From contig JAJXZC010000341.1 in NCBI GenBank assembly GCA_021780275.1, positions 1 through 11,701 of the forward strand: a DNA stretch of 11,701 nt, in the 5' to 3' direction. Position numbers and translations under genes: made by a program. The notes under the pieces were generated by a model, which saw only the letters and a list, made by a program, of their open reading frames with translations, did no database searches and was not told the origin of the DNA. The first letter of the stretch is position 1. Each line of letters begins with the position of its first letter. Of this stretch, positions 6,217 through 11,701 are shown piece after piece. The stretch is from Pseudomonadota bacterium (lineage in GTDB: Bacteria > Pseudomonadota > Alphaproteobacteria > Parvibaculales > Parvibaculaceae).

Positions 6217-6582
6217 TCAGCCGTGATCGCCGAATCGAGGCGGAGGAAGGTCGGGCGGGAATGTTCTGTTCAAAAAAACGTGTGGGCGCGCTGAAGGAAT
6301 TGTGCTCGCGGCGACGTCGATGGTCGAAGAAATAAAGGTCGGCAGGATCGCGAAAGTCGGGGCCGAGCAAATCGAGGCGCAGATAATGCCTCGCATGCCA
6401 CCATGATCGCCAAGGCAATGGTCGCAATCGGCGTGGCCGTAAGCGCCCATGTCGGCCATCGCGGTCTTTTCGACGGTCATATTGTTCATCTCGCTGGCCT
6501 GGACAACGGACAAGTTCATGCTCAGCGTCACGAGGACCCCGAGCAGCAGTCCCCAAAAGCGCTTCTGCATCCAGCGACACAT
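6217..6582 (-). CDS. Small exported Cys/His protein, CopL/DUF2946-like
   Basis: This 121-residue protein has an N-terminal hydrophobic segment (FWGLLLGVLVTLSMNLSVVQAS) that reads as a signal peptide. A short metal-ligand-rich centre follows, HADCDHCLGDHGGM, with C53, C56 and nearby His residues. Then come IICASICSAP (C68, C72) and a Pro-rich tail FPPDLPPPRFGDHG. Small exported proteins of this plan, placed ahead of copper oxidase genes, occur in proteobacterial copper loci. A second protein of similar plan lies at 10637-11101. No good ribosome site precedes ATG 6582, so the start could also be ATG 6570 (MQKRFWG). The function is not established by sequence; metal sensing or binding in the periplasm is the inference. 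Confidence 0.6.
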   Translation of the reverse strand: MCRWMQKRFWGLLLGVLVTLSMNLSVVQASEMNNMTVEKTAMADMGAYGHADCDHCLGDHGGMRGIICASICSAPTFAILPTFISSTIDVAASTIPSARPHVFLNRTFPPDLPPPRFGDHG

Positions 6583-6624
6583 GATGAGTCACGATTGGCC
6601 AACGGCACGACAAATCAATCAGCC

Positions 6625-7242
6625 TCATATTGGTCGCGCGCTGCCTTCGTACAAGAAGGCCATGGTCTTGGGAGCGCTTGGCATATAGCCGGTCTCCAGC
6701 CGCTCGAAACGAAATCCAGCGCCCGCGATCATCGCGGAGATCGGCCGGTTGAGATGACAGCCGCCGCTGCAGCGCCGCCACAACGGCGTCAGACGGTCCT
6801 GCCATTTGCGGACATTGTCGTCCGGCGCCAATCCATGTTCGGCGAACAGCAGCCGGCCTCCGGGTCTGAGGACGCGGCGCATCTCGCCGAGCGCTCGGGA
6901 GGCTTCTGGGATTGTGCACAAGGTCCAGCTCGTCACCACGGTGTCGGCGCTCGCAGCGTCGAGCGGAATGCCCTCGGCGGAGGCTTCAATGATCGTCAAG
7001 GGAATGGGTGATATCCGCCCGGCCCGCCTGCTCATCGCAACGAGGCCGGGAGCGGGCTCGAGCCCAACGATCTCGCGAACGGCAGCCGGATAGAACGGCA
7101 GGTTCAAGCCCGAGCCGATGCCGATTTCCAGCACACGGCCTTCGGCGCCGGCGGCCAGCCGCTGCCGGTAGGGCGCGAGGCGCCGGCTGCGCATCGCGAA
7201 ATGGCAAAGCCTCGGCAGGAGGACGTCGTTGTAGAAGCTCAT
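6625..7242 (-). CDS. Class I SAM-dependent methyltransferase
   Basis: This 205-residue soluble enzyme carries SAM-binding motif I at residues 37-50 (VLEIGIGSGLNLPF). The acidic residue ending the second strand is Glu62 in IVGLEPAPG. Further motifs are EASAEGIPLDAASADTVVTSW and MRRVLRPGGRLLFAEHG, which place it in the UbiE/Methyltransf_11 group. The C-terminal half includes WRRCSGGCHLNRPI and TGYMPSAPKTMAFLYEG, as in small-molecule or lipid methyltransferases of the METTL7-like type; the substrate is unknown. GGAG lies about eight bases before ATG 7242. The hydrolase gene ends 70 bases upstream and the Cys-rich gene starts 42 bases downstream, so all three may share a transcript. Nothing suggests truncation. 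Confidence 0.85.
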   Translation of the reverse strand: MSFYNDVLLPRLCHFAMRSRRLAPYRQRLAAGAEGRVLEIGIGSGLNLPFYPAAVREIVGLEPAPGLVAMSRRAGRISPIPLTIIEASAEGIPLDAASADTVVTSWTLCTIPEASRALGEMRRVLRPGGRLLFAEHGLAPDDNVRKWQDRLTPLWRRCSGGCHLNRPISAMIAGAGFRFERLETGYMPSAPKTMAFLYEGSARPI

Positions 7243-7312
7243 GCCAGATTCTCCGTCGGCCGCCGGCCCGGCTGCCTTTGGTCTTCCGCTTTAACGATCA
7301 ATTCCCCTTTGC

Positions 7313-8209
7313 CTAGTCCTGAGCCACCGACTCATTGCATATCGAAACGACATTTTCTTGCAGGAAATCCACGAGCGCCTTGGCTTGCTTCTCTATGTCG
7401 CCGTAGTTGTCGTGACCGCCTGGAATGATCTTAAGTTGAACGTGCTCGCCCGGCCGCGCCGCATAGATCGCGTAGGCTTCAGCTACAGGCACGGTCGTAT
7501 CCTCAGCGCCGTGAACAAGCAGGGTCGGGCTGCGCACCTTGCGAATGGTGTTGAGCGGGGCGATGTCGTCGAAGCGGTAACCGATGACGCGCTGGACATA
7601 GTGAAGGATGTACCAGCCGAAGGGGATATAGGGAATGTGCCTCGACGCCAAGAAACGGCGCATCAGCATTTCAGGGTGCGAGAAGGCGGCAATACTAGCC
7701 ACGGCAGCGATGCCGTCGCGTCTGGAGGATGCGAGCAGGGCCGCAGCGGCTCCGACTGAGTGGCCAACGGCGGCCAAGCGTCGGCGATCCACCTCAAGCT
7801 GTTGCCCTAGCCAGTCCAGGGCATGCTCCAGGTCTTCGGCGAAGCGGGGCATTGAGGCGAAGCTGTCTTCGTCGCTACGCCCGTGGCAGCGCGCATCGAA
7901 AAGAAGCACGGCGAAACCAGCCTGGTGCAGCGGCCATGCGAGCGGGAGCATGGTCGCGGCGTTGCCGCCCCAACCATGCAGCAAGGCCACCGCCGGCGCC
8001 TTGCCGACGCGCGCGGCGGGCAGAAACCAGCCGAACAGCGTGCGGCCGTTGGCCGTGGGAATGCGCACCTCTCTGTACGTGAGATTAAGGTCGCCTGGCG
8101 ACCGCCGCTCCGCAGTGCGCCTGGGCGCCAAGCCCTGACGGATAGCAAAATGGAAACCTAAGAGCAGAAGAGCCGCGAGGCAGGCAAGGAGTATGGGCGT
8201 GGCGAGCAT
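7313..8209 (-). CDS. Membrane-anchored alpha/beta hydrolase
   Basis: This 298-residue protein has an N-terminal hydrophobic anchor (LATPILLACLAALLLLGFHF). The alpha/beta hydrolase fold follows: oxyanion-side motif LLHGWGGNAATM, FDARCHGRSD, the nucleophile elbow G149-H-S151-V-G, the acid Asp237 in LVHGAEDTTVP, and the catalytic His266 in PGGHDNYGD. The triad is complete and the length is normal. The substrate cannot be told; esterase or lipase-like activity near the inner membrane is likely. The start at ATG 8209 places the helix at the N-terminus, although the ribosome site upstream is weak. It is the first gene of the hydrolase-methyltransferase pair, and a mer-type remnant lies upstream. 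Confidence 0.87.
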   Translation of the reverse strand: MLATPILLACLAALLLLGFHFAIRQGLAPRRTAERRSPGDLNLTYREVRIPTANGRTLFGWFLPAARVGKAPAVALLHGWGGNAATMLPLAWPLHQAGFAVLLFDARCHGRSDEDSFASMPRFAEDLEHALDWLGQQLEVDRRRLAAVGHSVGAAAALLASSRRDGIAAVASIAAFSHPEMLMRRFLASRHIPYIPFGWYILHYVQRVIGYRFDDIAPLNTIRKVRSPTLLVHGAEDTTVPVAEAYAIYAARPGEHVQLKIIPGGHDNYGDIEKQAKALVDFLQENVVSICNESVAQD

Positions 8210-8334
8210 CTAGCTCTAACAGGCTGGCAACATGAGGAAAAGCCTTTCTTGACGCGGATAGCTTCGTCCGACGCGGGAAAGCACGCAACCAACAACTCGG
8301 AGGACTGTTTATGGCGCGCCGCTACCACCCTAAT

Positions 8335-8535
8335 CTAATATACCATACTTTCGCCGCCGGCCGGCTCGAGCCAGAAGGCGACGCTCACCTGCGAGAGCGT
8401 GCGCTTCACGATAGGCCCGCACAGCACGCATCCCGCGTGATGAACGGCGAGGACCACCTTGGCTTCGTCGGCGAAGGCGCTTGCGGGCGAAAGCAGGAGG
8501 CCGATGGCGACCCATATTCCGGCGCGCTTGTTCAT
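8335..8535 (-). pseudogene. merP: Truncated MerP-like periplasmic metal-binding protein
   Basis: The 66-codon frame begins with a signal peptide (MNKRAGIWVAIGLLLSPASAFA). It continues KVVLAVHHAGCVLCGPIVKRT, which corresponds to the first strand, the C-x-x-C metal site (C36, C39) and the first helix of MerP or another HMA-domain protein. After LSQV the resemblance ends, and 16 unrelated residues lead to a stop. MerP is normally about 91 residues, so the last two thirds of the HMA domain are missing. The usual GMTC is replaced by HHAGC. A MerT-like fragment ends 47 bases upstream, in the normal merT-merP order. Most likely a deletion removed the 3' end; a functional short protein is unlikely. 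Confidence 0.65.
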
Positions 8536-8582
8536 GGTTTTCTCGTCCTTGCTTTCGAGGGGTCAGGGAAACCGACGCGCCG

Positions 8583-8759
8583 TCACAGGAAATGACGCGC
8601 CGCTTGGGGGAAGATGACTGCGATTGTGACGAGCACGGCCGCCGTCCACAGGCCGATCCTGGCGAGACGGTCGGATTGAAGCGCGAAAGCATCAGAACCG
8701 TGGGCCGCAAGAAAAAACTGATGCGAAGACAAAAGACAATAACGGCAATGCCGATCCAT
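8583..8759 (-). pseudogene. merT: MerT-like C-terminal fragment
   Basis: A 58-codon frame ends at TGA 8583-8585. Its last 30 residues (RLARIGLWTAAVLV followed by TIAVIFPQAARHFL) resemble the final helix of MerT mercuric transport proteins. In a neighbouring frame just upstream, about 8715-8775, WIGIAVIVFCLRISFFL resembles an earlier MerT helix, so a frameshifted remnant is plausible. It lies directly upstream of the truncated MerP-like gene, which supports the reading. Helix-only similarity is weak evidence, and the characteristic cysteine pairs of MerT are not present. Confidence 0.4.
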
Positions 8760-8775
8760 CGGACGGTCCGCCGGT

Positions 8776-9234
8776 CTAAACCCGCCTTGAGCTGCGCGTG
8801 ACGAGCCAAAATCCTAGCGCAGGCACGATCAGCCACTGCAGCAAAGGCGACAAGCCTGTGCCGAGCCCCGGTAGCACTGGCATAGCCGGCGCATATTCCC
8901 AGCTTTTGCGAACCACGACGTTCAGCCACTCGCTGAATACTGTGTAGCCGACCCCCAGCGAAATAGTGACCGCTGCAACGCGGCCAGACCAGCGGTCGAG
9001 CCAGCCGCGGCCAACCGCGAACAGCCCCAGCAAGAGGCAAACAGCGGAGATCAGCACGTCGCCCAGCGTGCAGTGGACGACTGCAAACACGAGCTCTCGC
9101 CACGTCCCGGACGCCCAGATCGTGTAGAGCGGCAGCTGCATAATCTCCCAGGCGAGGTTTCCGAGAGCGACGACGGTGAGGTATCGCCCGAACAGGGTGA
9201 TCGACCGTCGGAAGTTCGACTCAATTGTGGCCAT
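8776..9234 (-). CDS. Integral membrane protein of unknown function
   Basis: This 152-residue protein has about four membrane helices (about 19-37, 47-71, 83-101 and 126-146). Distinctive polar residues sit within or between them: NLAWEIMQLPLYTIWASGTW, VVHCTLGDVLI, FSEWLNVVVRKSWEYAPAMP and GLSPLLQWLIVP. The Trp/Glu and His/Asp pairs look conserved rather than random, so it seems a real family, but I do not recognise a named function. The start at ATG 9234 gives a short polar leader; the ribosome site is weak. It is followed by mer-type fragments on the same strand, which hints at metal transport without proving it. Confidence 0.65.
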   Translation of the reverse strand: MATIESNFRRSITLFGRYLTVVALGNLAWEIMQLPLYTIWASGTWRELVFAVVHCTLGDVLISAVCLLLGLFAVGRGWLDRWSGRVAAVTISLGVGYTVFSEWLNVVVRKSWEYAPAMPVLPGLGTGLSPLLQWLIVPALGFWLVTRSSRRV

Positions 9235-9296
9235 TGCTCAGCGTTTCTTGGCAGCGGCATCTTCCGCCAGCTCGAACTTTCGCGCGCCCGCTCGCT

Positions 9297-9416
9297 ATGA
9301 TGGCTCTTGATGGCCTGATGCTCAACTTGGTGATGCGCCCTGGCGAACGGGCGCAATTCCAGCACGCGTGGACACTGATGGTTGACTCGCTTCTTGCCGG
9401 AGTAAAAGCGGGCTGA
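9297..9416 (+). pseudogene. C-terminal fragment of a TetR-family regulator
   Basis: The frame reads MMALDGLMLNLVMRPGER then AQFQHAWTLMVDSLLAGVKAG, ending at TGA 9414-9416. The pattern A-L-D-G-L near the start and L-L-A-G-x-K/R at the end is typical of the last helices of TetR/AcrR regulators. No DNA-binding helix-turn-helix is found upstream, where the minus-strand membrane gene begins. It is therefore a remnant of about 39 residues from a regulator that is normally near 200. Likeness is by eye over a short stretch. Confidence 0.45.
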
Positions 9417-9952
9417 CGAAAAAGGATTACAGGAAGCGATTGGCGTTCTTCCCCTTCGCGAGCACCCTGTCTGAAAAGTCCAAGTTTTCCACCCCAAAGC
9501 CATGGTGCAAAAATTCTTGATTTTTGAATGACGCGATGTCGGCTTGGGGTCAAAAATACTCGCTCGGGCATTGGCCACTTTCGGCCGAACGCGGGGCCAT
9601 TACTCGACGTCATCTCGGCGGTTTCAAGCGTCCGAGTCTGACCACCAGATATCGAGCGGCGAGCGCCAACCGGATAGGCAGGGATTCTTGGAGCGCCTTG
9701 CTGTTGAACCTTGACTTCACGGCAATGTCATCCGTCTAACGCCCATAATAGGCGTTGCGACATTTCCGTCTCCTTGTTTTCTTACTCAGGCAATGCGAAC
9801 CTGTTTTTGTCCGCCGTCAAACAGGCAGCTGATTATCCGCGTCCCGTTTCCCGTCTCCATGGCTTCGTCGCCGGCCTGGCATTCCGCATGGGATTTCGAT
9901 TTCCATCCGGCAGCGGCGAAGTCGGCCGCGCGCAACACCTGGAAGGCCAAAC
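9417..9952. other. Gene-poor stretch
   Basis: No frame here has a convincing protein pattern together with a ribosome binding site. The stretch contains the nested hairpin at 9491-9550 and a short inverted repeat AACGCC/GGCGTT (9738-9743 and 9751-9756). An open frame from 9711 stops within the TTGA that overlaps the start of the next gene, but it shows no recognisable domain. The low coding signal next to several gene remnants suggests decayed DNA. Confidence 0.5.
9491..9550. repeat. Nested inverted repeat
   Basis: The outer arms are ACCCCAAAGCC (9491-9501) and GGCTTGGGGT (9541-9550), complementary apart from one bulged A. Inside lies a perfect 7-bp stem CAAAAAT / ATTTTTG (9508-9514 and 9520-9526) with a 5-base loop. 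It could be a small repeated element, a structured RNA or a protein-binding site. Confidence 0.45.
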
Positions 9953-10423
9953 TTGATCGACGATCTCATTCTGGCGCGCGCCCTGCATGTCCTTGCCGTC
10001 GTCCACTGGATCGGCGGAGTTGGCTTCGTGACCCTGGTCGTCCTGCCGTTCGCCATATCCCAGCCATCCGCCGCCGACGGCCTCTCGCTGTTCGACGCGG
10101 TGGAGCGGCGGTTCGCCGCGCAGGTTCGCTTTTCCATTCCGATCGCTGGCGCGGCGGGCTTCTGGCTGACCTACAGGATGGACCTGTGGGCGCGGTTCCA
10201 CGATCCACACTTCTGGTGGATGACGGCGATGTTCGCGCTCTGGCTTGTCTTCATGGTCGTCGTTTTCGTCGTCGAACCCTTGTTTCACGATCGGTTCGAC
10301 GCGATGGCCCGACGCGACCCGGCGGCCGCCTTGCGCCGAATTTGGCGTCTGCACGGGATCTTGCTCACGCTCGCCGCGCTGACCGTACTCGGCGCCGTTG
10401 CCGGAGCGCATGGTTTCTCCTGA
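9953..10423 (+). CDS. CopD-like four-helix membrane protein
   Basis: This 156-residue integral membrane protein has four helices (about 8-34, 58-75, 88-109 and 130-152). The first helix carries ALHVLAVVHWIGGVGFVTLVVLP with His12 and His18, a pattern shared with the CopD superfamily of small membrane proteins that can bind copper or heme. The helix-3 end (VFVVEPLFHDRF) and helix-4 start (IWRLHGILL) add more His residues. The start is TTG, supported by GGAAGG six bases upstream; no in-frame ATG fits. The gene lies upstream of the Cys/His-rich protein and the copper-type ATPase, on the same strand but across an AT-rich promoter-like gap. A copper or heme-related role is an inference. Confidence 0.65.
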   Translation: MIDDLILARALHVLAVVHWIGGVGFVTLVVLPFAISQPSAADGLSLFDAVERRFAAQVRFSIPIAGAAGFWLTYRMDLWARFHDPHFWWMTAMFALWLVFMVVVFVVEPLFHDRFDAMARRDPAAALRRIWRLHGILLTLAALTVLGAVAGAHGFS

Positions 10424-10441
10424 GTCAGCGGGATAAGCCTC

Positions 10442-10458
10442 GCGGTGCGGACCGCTTT
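10442..10458 (+). terminator. Weak hairpin after the CopD-like gene
   Basis: GCGGT (10442-10446) and ACCGC (10451-10455) pair around a four-base loop and are followed by only three T residues. It lies 18 bases past the stop codon. It is short for an intrinsic terminator. Confidence 0.25.
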
Positions 10459-10484
10459 CGCAGTCGCCAATGGCGTCAACACTA

Positions 10485-10535
10485 ATACATACAAATGTTT
10501 ATATGTGTATCTGAGTTTGATCTGTGTCATATAAT
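10485..10535 (+). promoter_or_regulatory. AT-rich promoter-like region with imperfect palindrome
   Basis: An AT-rich island within GC-rich DNA holds a perfect TATAAT at 10530-10535. Upstream is an imperfect palindrome, with ACATA (10487-10491) facing TATGT (10502-10506). No good -35 hexamer lies at 16-19 bases, so the promoter may depend on an activator or the TATAAT may be chance. It precedes the Cys/His-rich protein and copper ATPase genes. Confidence 0.4.
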
Positions 10536-10636
10536 GGATTGAAAAGCGTGAGATAAAGAGCAATGTTCGTGCGGTTCTTGAGCGGTTGCTTTCGACTTGT
10601 CGACTATGCTCCGCTCCCAATGTCGAATTGACCGCA

Positions 10637-11101
10637 ATGACACAGGGGTGCGTCTTGATTTGGCGATCTGTCGCCTTTGCGCTTTGGTTGATGGCCGCGT
10701 TAGGCGCGGGCGTGCTGGCGTTTGGGTCTACAGCGGCTTTTGCTCACCCTGGCCATCATCATTCCCCCCGTTTCATCGCCGCAACGATGGCGAATACAGC
10801 CATGACGACTGCGATAATCGACGGGGAGACCCATCTGCGGGGCGAGGACAAGCCGGCGCTCGACGCGTCCATCCGCAAGCTTGAAACCGTCGCCATATCT
10901 TTCGACGACGATTGTCCCGACCATTGCGATTGCGCACATGGGTCGGGCTGCGGATGCTGCGCTTCAGTTGGTGTGATCGCAGCCAACCACGCCTTGCCGC
11001 GGCCAGAGGGCGGCGGAACATGTTTTTCTTTGATGTCGCCATTGGCGAGGGCGGGCGTCGGCCCAACCTCCCCGCTCGATCCACCGATATTCCGGGGCTG
11101 A
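10637..11101 (+). CDS. Exported Cys/His-rich protein, probable metal binder
   Basis: This 154-residue protein has a hydrophobic leader (about residues 9-36, SVAFALWLMAALGAGVLAF to AAFA). The mature part begins HPGHHHSP, a His cluster. A Cys-rich segment at residues 91-110 reads DDCPDHCDCAHGSGCGCCAS (C93, C97, C99, C105, C107, C108). The tail is PTSPLDPPIFRG. The signal, Cys/His centre and Pro-rich tail match the plan of the protein at 6217-6582. Periplasmic binding of copper or another soft metal is likely from composition and from the copper-type ATPase gene downstream. ATG 10637 has no strong ribosome site; TTG 10655, preceded by AGGGG, is an alternative start that still keeps the leader. 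Confidence 0.65.
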   Translation: MTQGCVLIWRSVAFALWLMAALGAGVLAFGSTAAFAHPGHHHSPRFIAATMANTAMTTAIIDGETHLRGEDKPALDASIRKLETVAISFDDDCPDHCDCAHGSGCGCCASVGVIAANHALPRPEGGGTCFSLMSPLARAGVGPTSPLDPPIFRG

Positions 11102-11321
11102 ACTTTTAGCGGCGCAAGCCTTTCCAGCGCGCCGTCAGCGGTTCGGATCGAGGGATTTTCGACATGTCCGCCAGTTCCGCCGCCTGTCGCGGTCGCCGCA
11201 GCGCTTCACGCGCGGCGACATTGCGGCGCGGACAGCCCGCGAAGCCGACCGGCGGAACCACCGACAATTCGAACGCGCCCGACCGGAGGCGCGCCGAAAT
11301 TCCGAATTGTGGAGTCGAGCA

Positions 11322-11701
11322 ATGAACCACGACCATCATAACAATAGCCAGGGCGAACAGAGCCATGACGCGCAGGCGCATCACTCCCATCAGCACGCGC
11401 CGGTGACGCTAGACGCCTCGGGCGCAATCGTGCAGGATCCCGTCTGCGGCATGACGGTCGATCCCGCAAAATCGGCTCATCACGCGGAATTCGCTGGTTC
11501 GACCTATCATTTCTGCTCGGCGGATTGTCGGGGGAAATTCATCGCCGAGCCGGCGCGTTACGCGAAACCCGCCCCGAAGCCCCAAGCCGCGGCGGTTGCC
11601 GAGGGCACGATCTACACCTGCCCCATGCACCCGGAAATCCGGCAGGCCGGTCCCGGAAACTGCCCGATCTGCGGCATGACGCTGGAGCCCGTCGTCGCCA
11701 C
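11322..11701 (+). CDS. copA: Copper-type P1B ATPase, N-terminal part (runs off the window)
   Basis: The first 126 residues are present and the frame is open to the window end. Residues 1-26 are His-rich (MNHDHHNNSQ, then HHSHQHA). Residues 38-80 form a YHS domain: DPVCGMTVDPAKSAHHAEFAG, with C42, and HFCSADCRGKF with C65 and C69. Residues 98-122 form a heavy-metal-binding domain: YTCPMHPEI and CPICGMTLEP (C100, C114, C117). This order precedes the membrane and catalytic domains in many copper-exporting P1B ATPases. The catalytic DKTGT lies outside the window, so the ATPase identity is inferred from the N-terminus; other YHS/HMBD proteins exist. GGAG sits seven bases before ATG. The Cys/His-rich protein gene ends 220 bases upstream. 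Confidence 0.8.
   Translation, partial: MNHDHHNNSQGEQSHDAQAHHSHQHAPVTLDASGAIVQDPVCGMTVDPAKSAHHAEFAGSTYHFCSADCRGKFIAEPARYAKPAPKPQAAAVAEGTIYTCPMHPEIRQAGPGNCPICGMTLEPVVA

Noticed and set aside
8311..8595. 94-codon plus-strand frame with a good ribosome site (CGGAGGA before ATG)
   Set aside because: The protein is polar and low in pattern and runs antisense to the MerP-like signal peptide and CxxC. The start may be left from a deleted gene, but this is not enough to call one.
9711..9956. 81-codon plus-strand frame whose stop overlaps the TTG start of the CopD-like gene
   Set aside because: The TTGA overlap hints at coupling, but there is no good start signal and no recognisable protein pattern.
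11164..11325. 53-codon plus-strand frame overlapping the ATPase start as ATGA
   Set aside because: The overlap geometry is suggestive, but the product is Arg/Ala/Ser-rich with no motif or clear ribosome site.
11106..11396. 96-codon minus-strand frame beginning with a hydrophobic leader
   Set aside because: The hydrophobic start is the antisense of the His-rich ATPase N-terminus (CAT/ATG codons) and the rest is Arg-rich.
1..11701. CRISPR arrays, tRNA or rRNA genes
   Set aside because: No regularly spaced repeats and no tRNA or rRNA-like sequence were seen on reading both strands by eye.

Overview
The window is GC-rich and gene-dense. Codon use, Tat-type signal peptides and protein resemblances suggest an alphaproteobacterium, probably of the Rhizobiales. 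No species marker is present, so this is a guess. The content is accessory: periplasmic redox and metal-handling genes, one intact insertion sequence and several gene remnants.

Left part. The window opens on the 3' end of an MFS transporter (1-252, +). A DsrE-family protein follows (357-728, +), then a hairpin at 800-840. On the minus strand lie a four-helix MerC/MerT-like membrane protein (992-1411), an AT-rich palindrome that looks like an operator (1452-1483), and a stretch with only a doubtful ORF.

Central part. From about 9.2 kb down to 2.0 kb almost everything is on the minus strand. In transcription order: an unknown membrane protein, decayed merT- and merP-like genes, an alpha/beta hydrolase, a SAM methyltransferase, a small exported Cys-rich protein, the last codons of a multicopper oxidase, a DUF411 (CopG-like) protein, a Tat-exported high-potential iron-sulfur protein (HiPIP) split by a -1 frameshift, an IS1182-family element, a small secreted protein, a cytochrome c with a Met-rich linker and an extra C-terminal domain, and a stand-alone copy of that domain. 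The IS has 18-bp inverted repeats and a GTCT target duplication. It lies nine bases past the HiPIP stop, so it cut what was probably one operon. I read 6.6-2.0 kb as a periplasmic copper/electron-transfer module now partly eroded: the oxidase is almost gone, the HiPIP is frameshifted and the IS separates the two halves.

Right part (+ strand). After a TetR-like C-terminal remnant and about 540 bases without a convincing gene (one nested hairpin) come a CopD-like four-helix membrane protein, an AT-rich promoter-like region, a Cys/His-rich exported protein, and the N-terminus of a copper-type P1B ATPase (His-rich leader, YHS domain, heavy-metal-binding domain) that runs off the window. Metal handling, probably copper with some mercury-type remnants, is the common theme.
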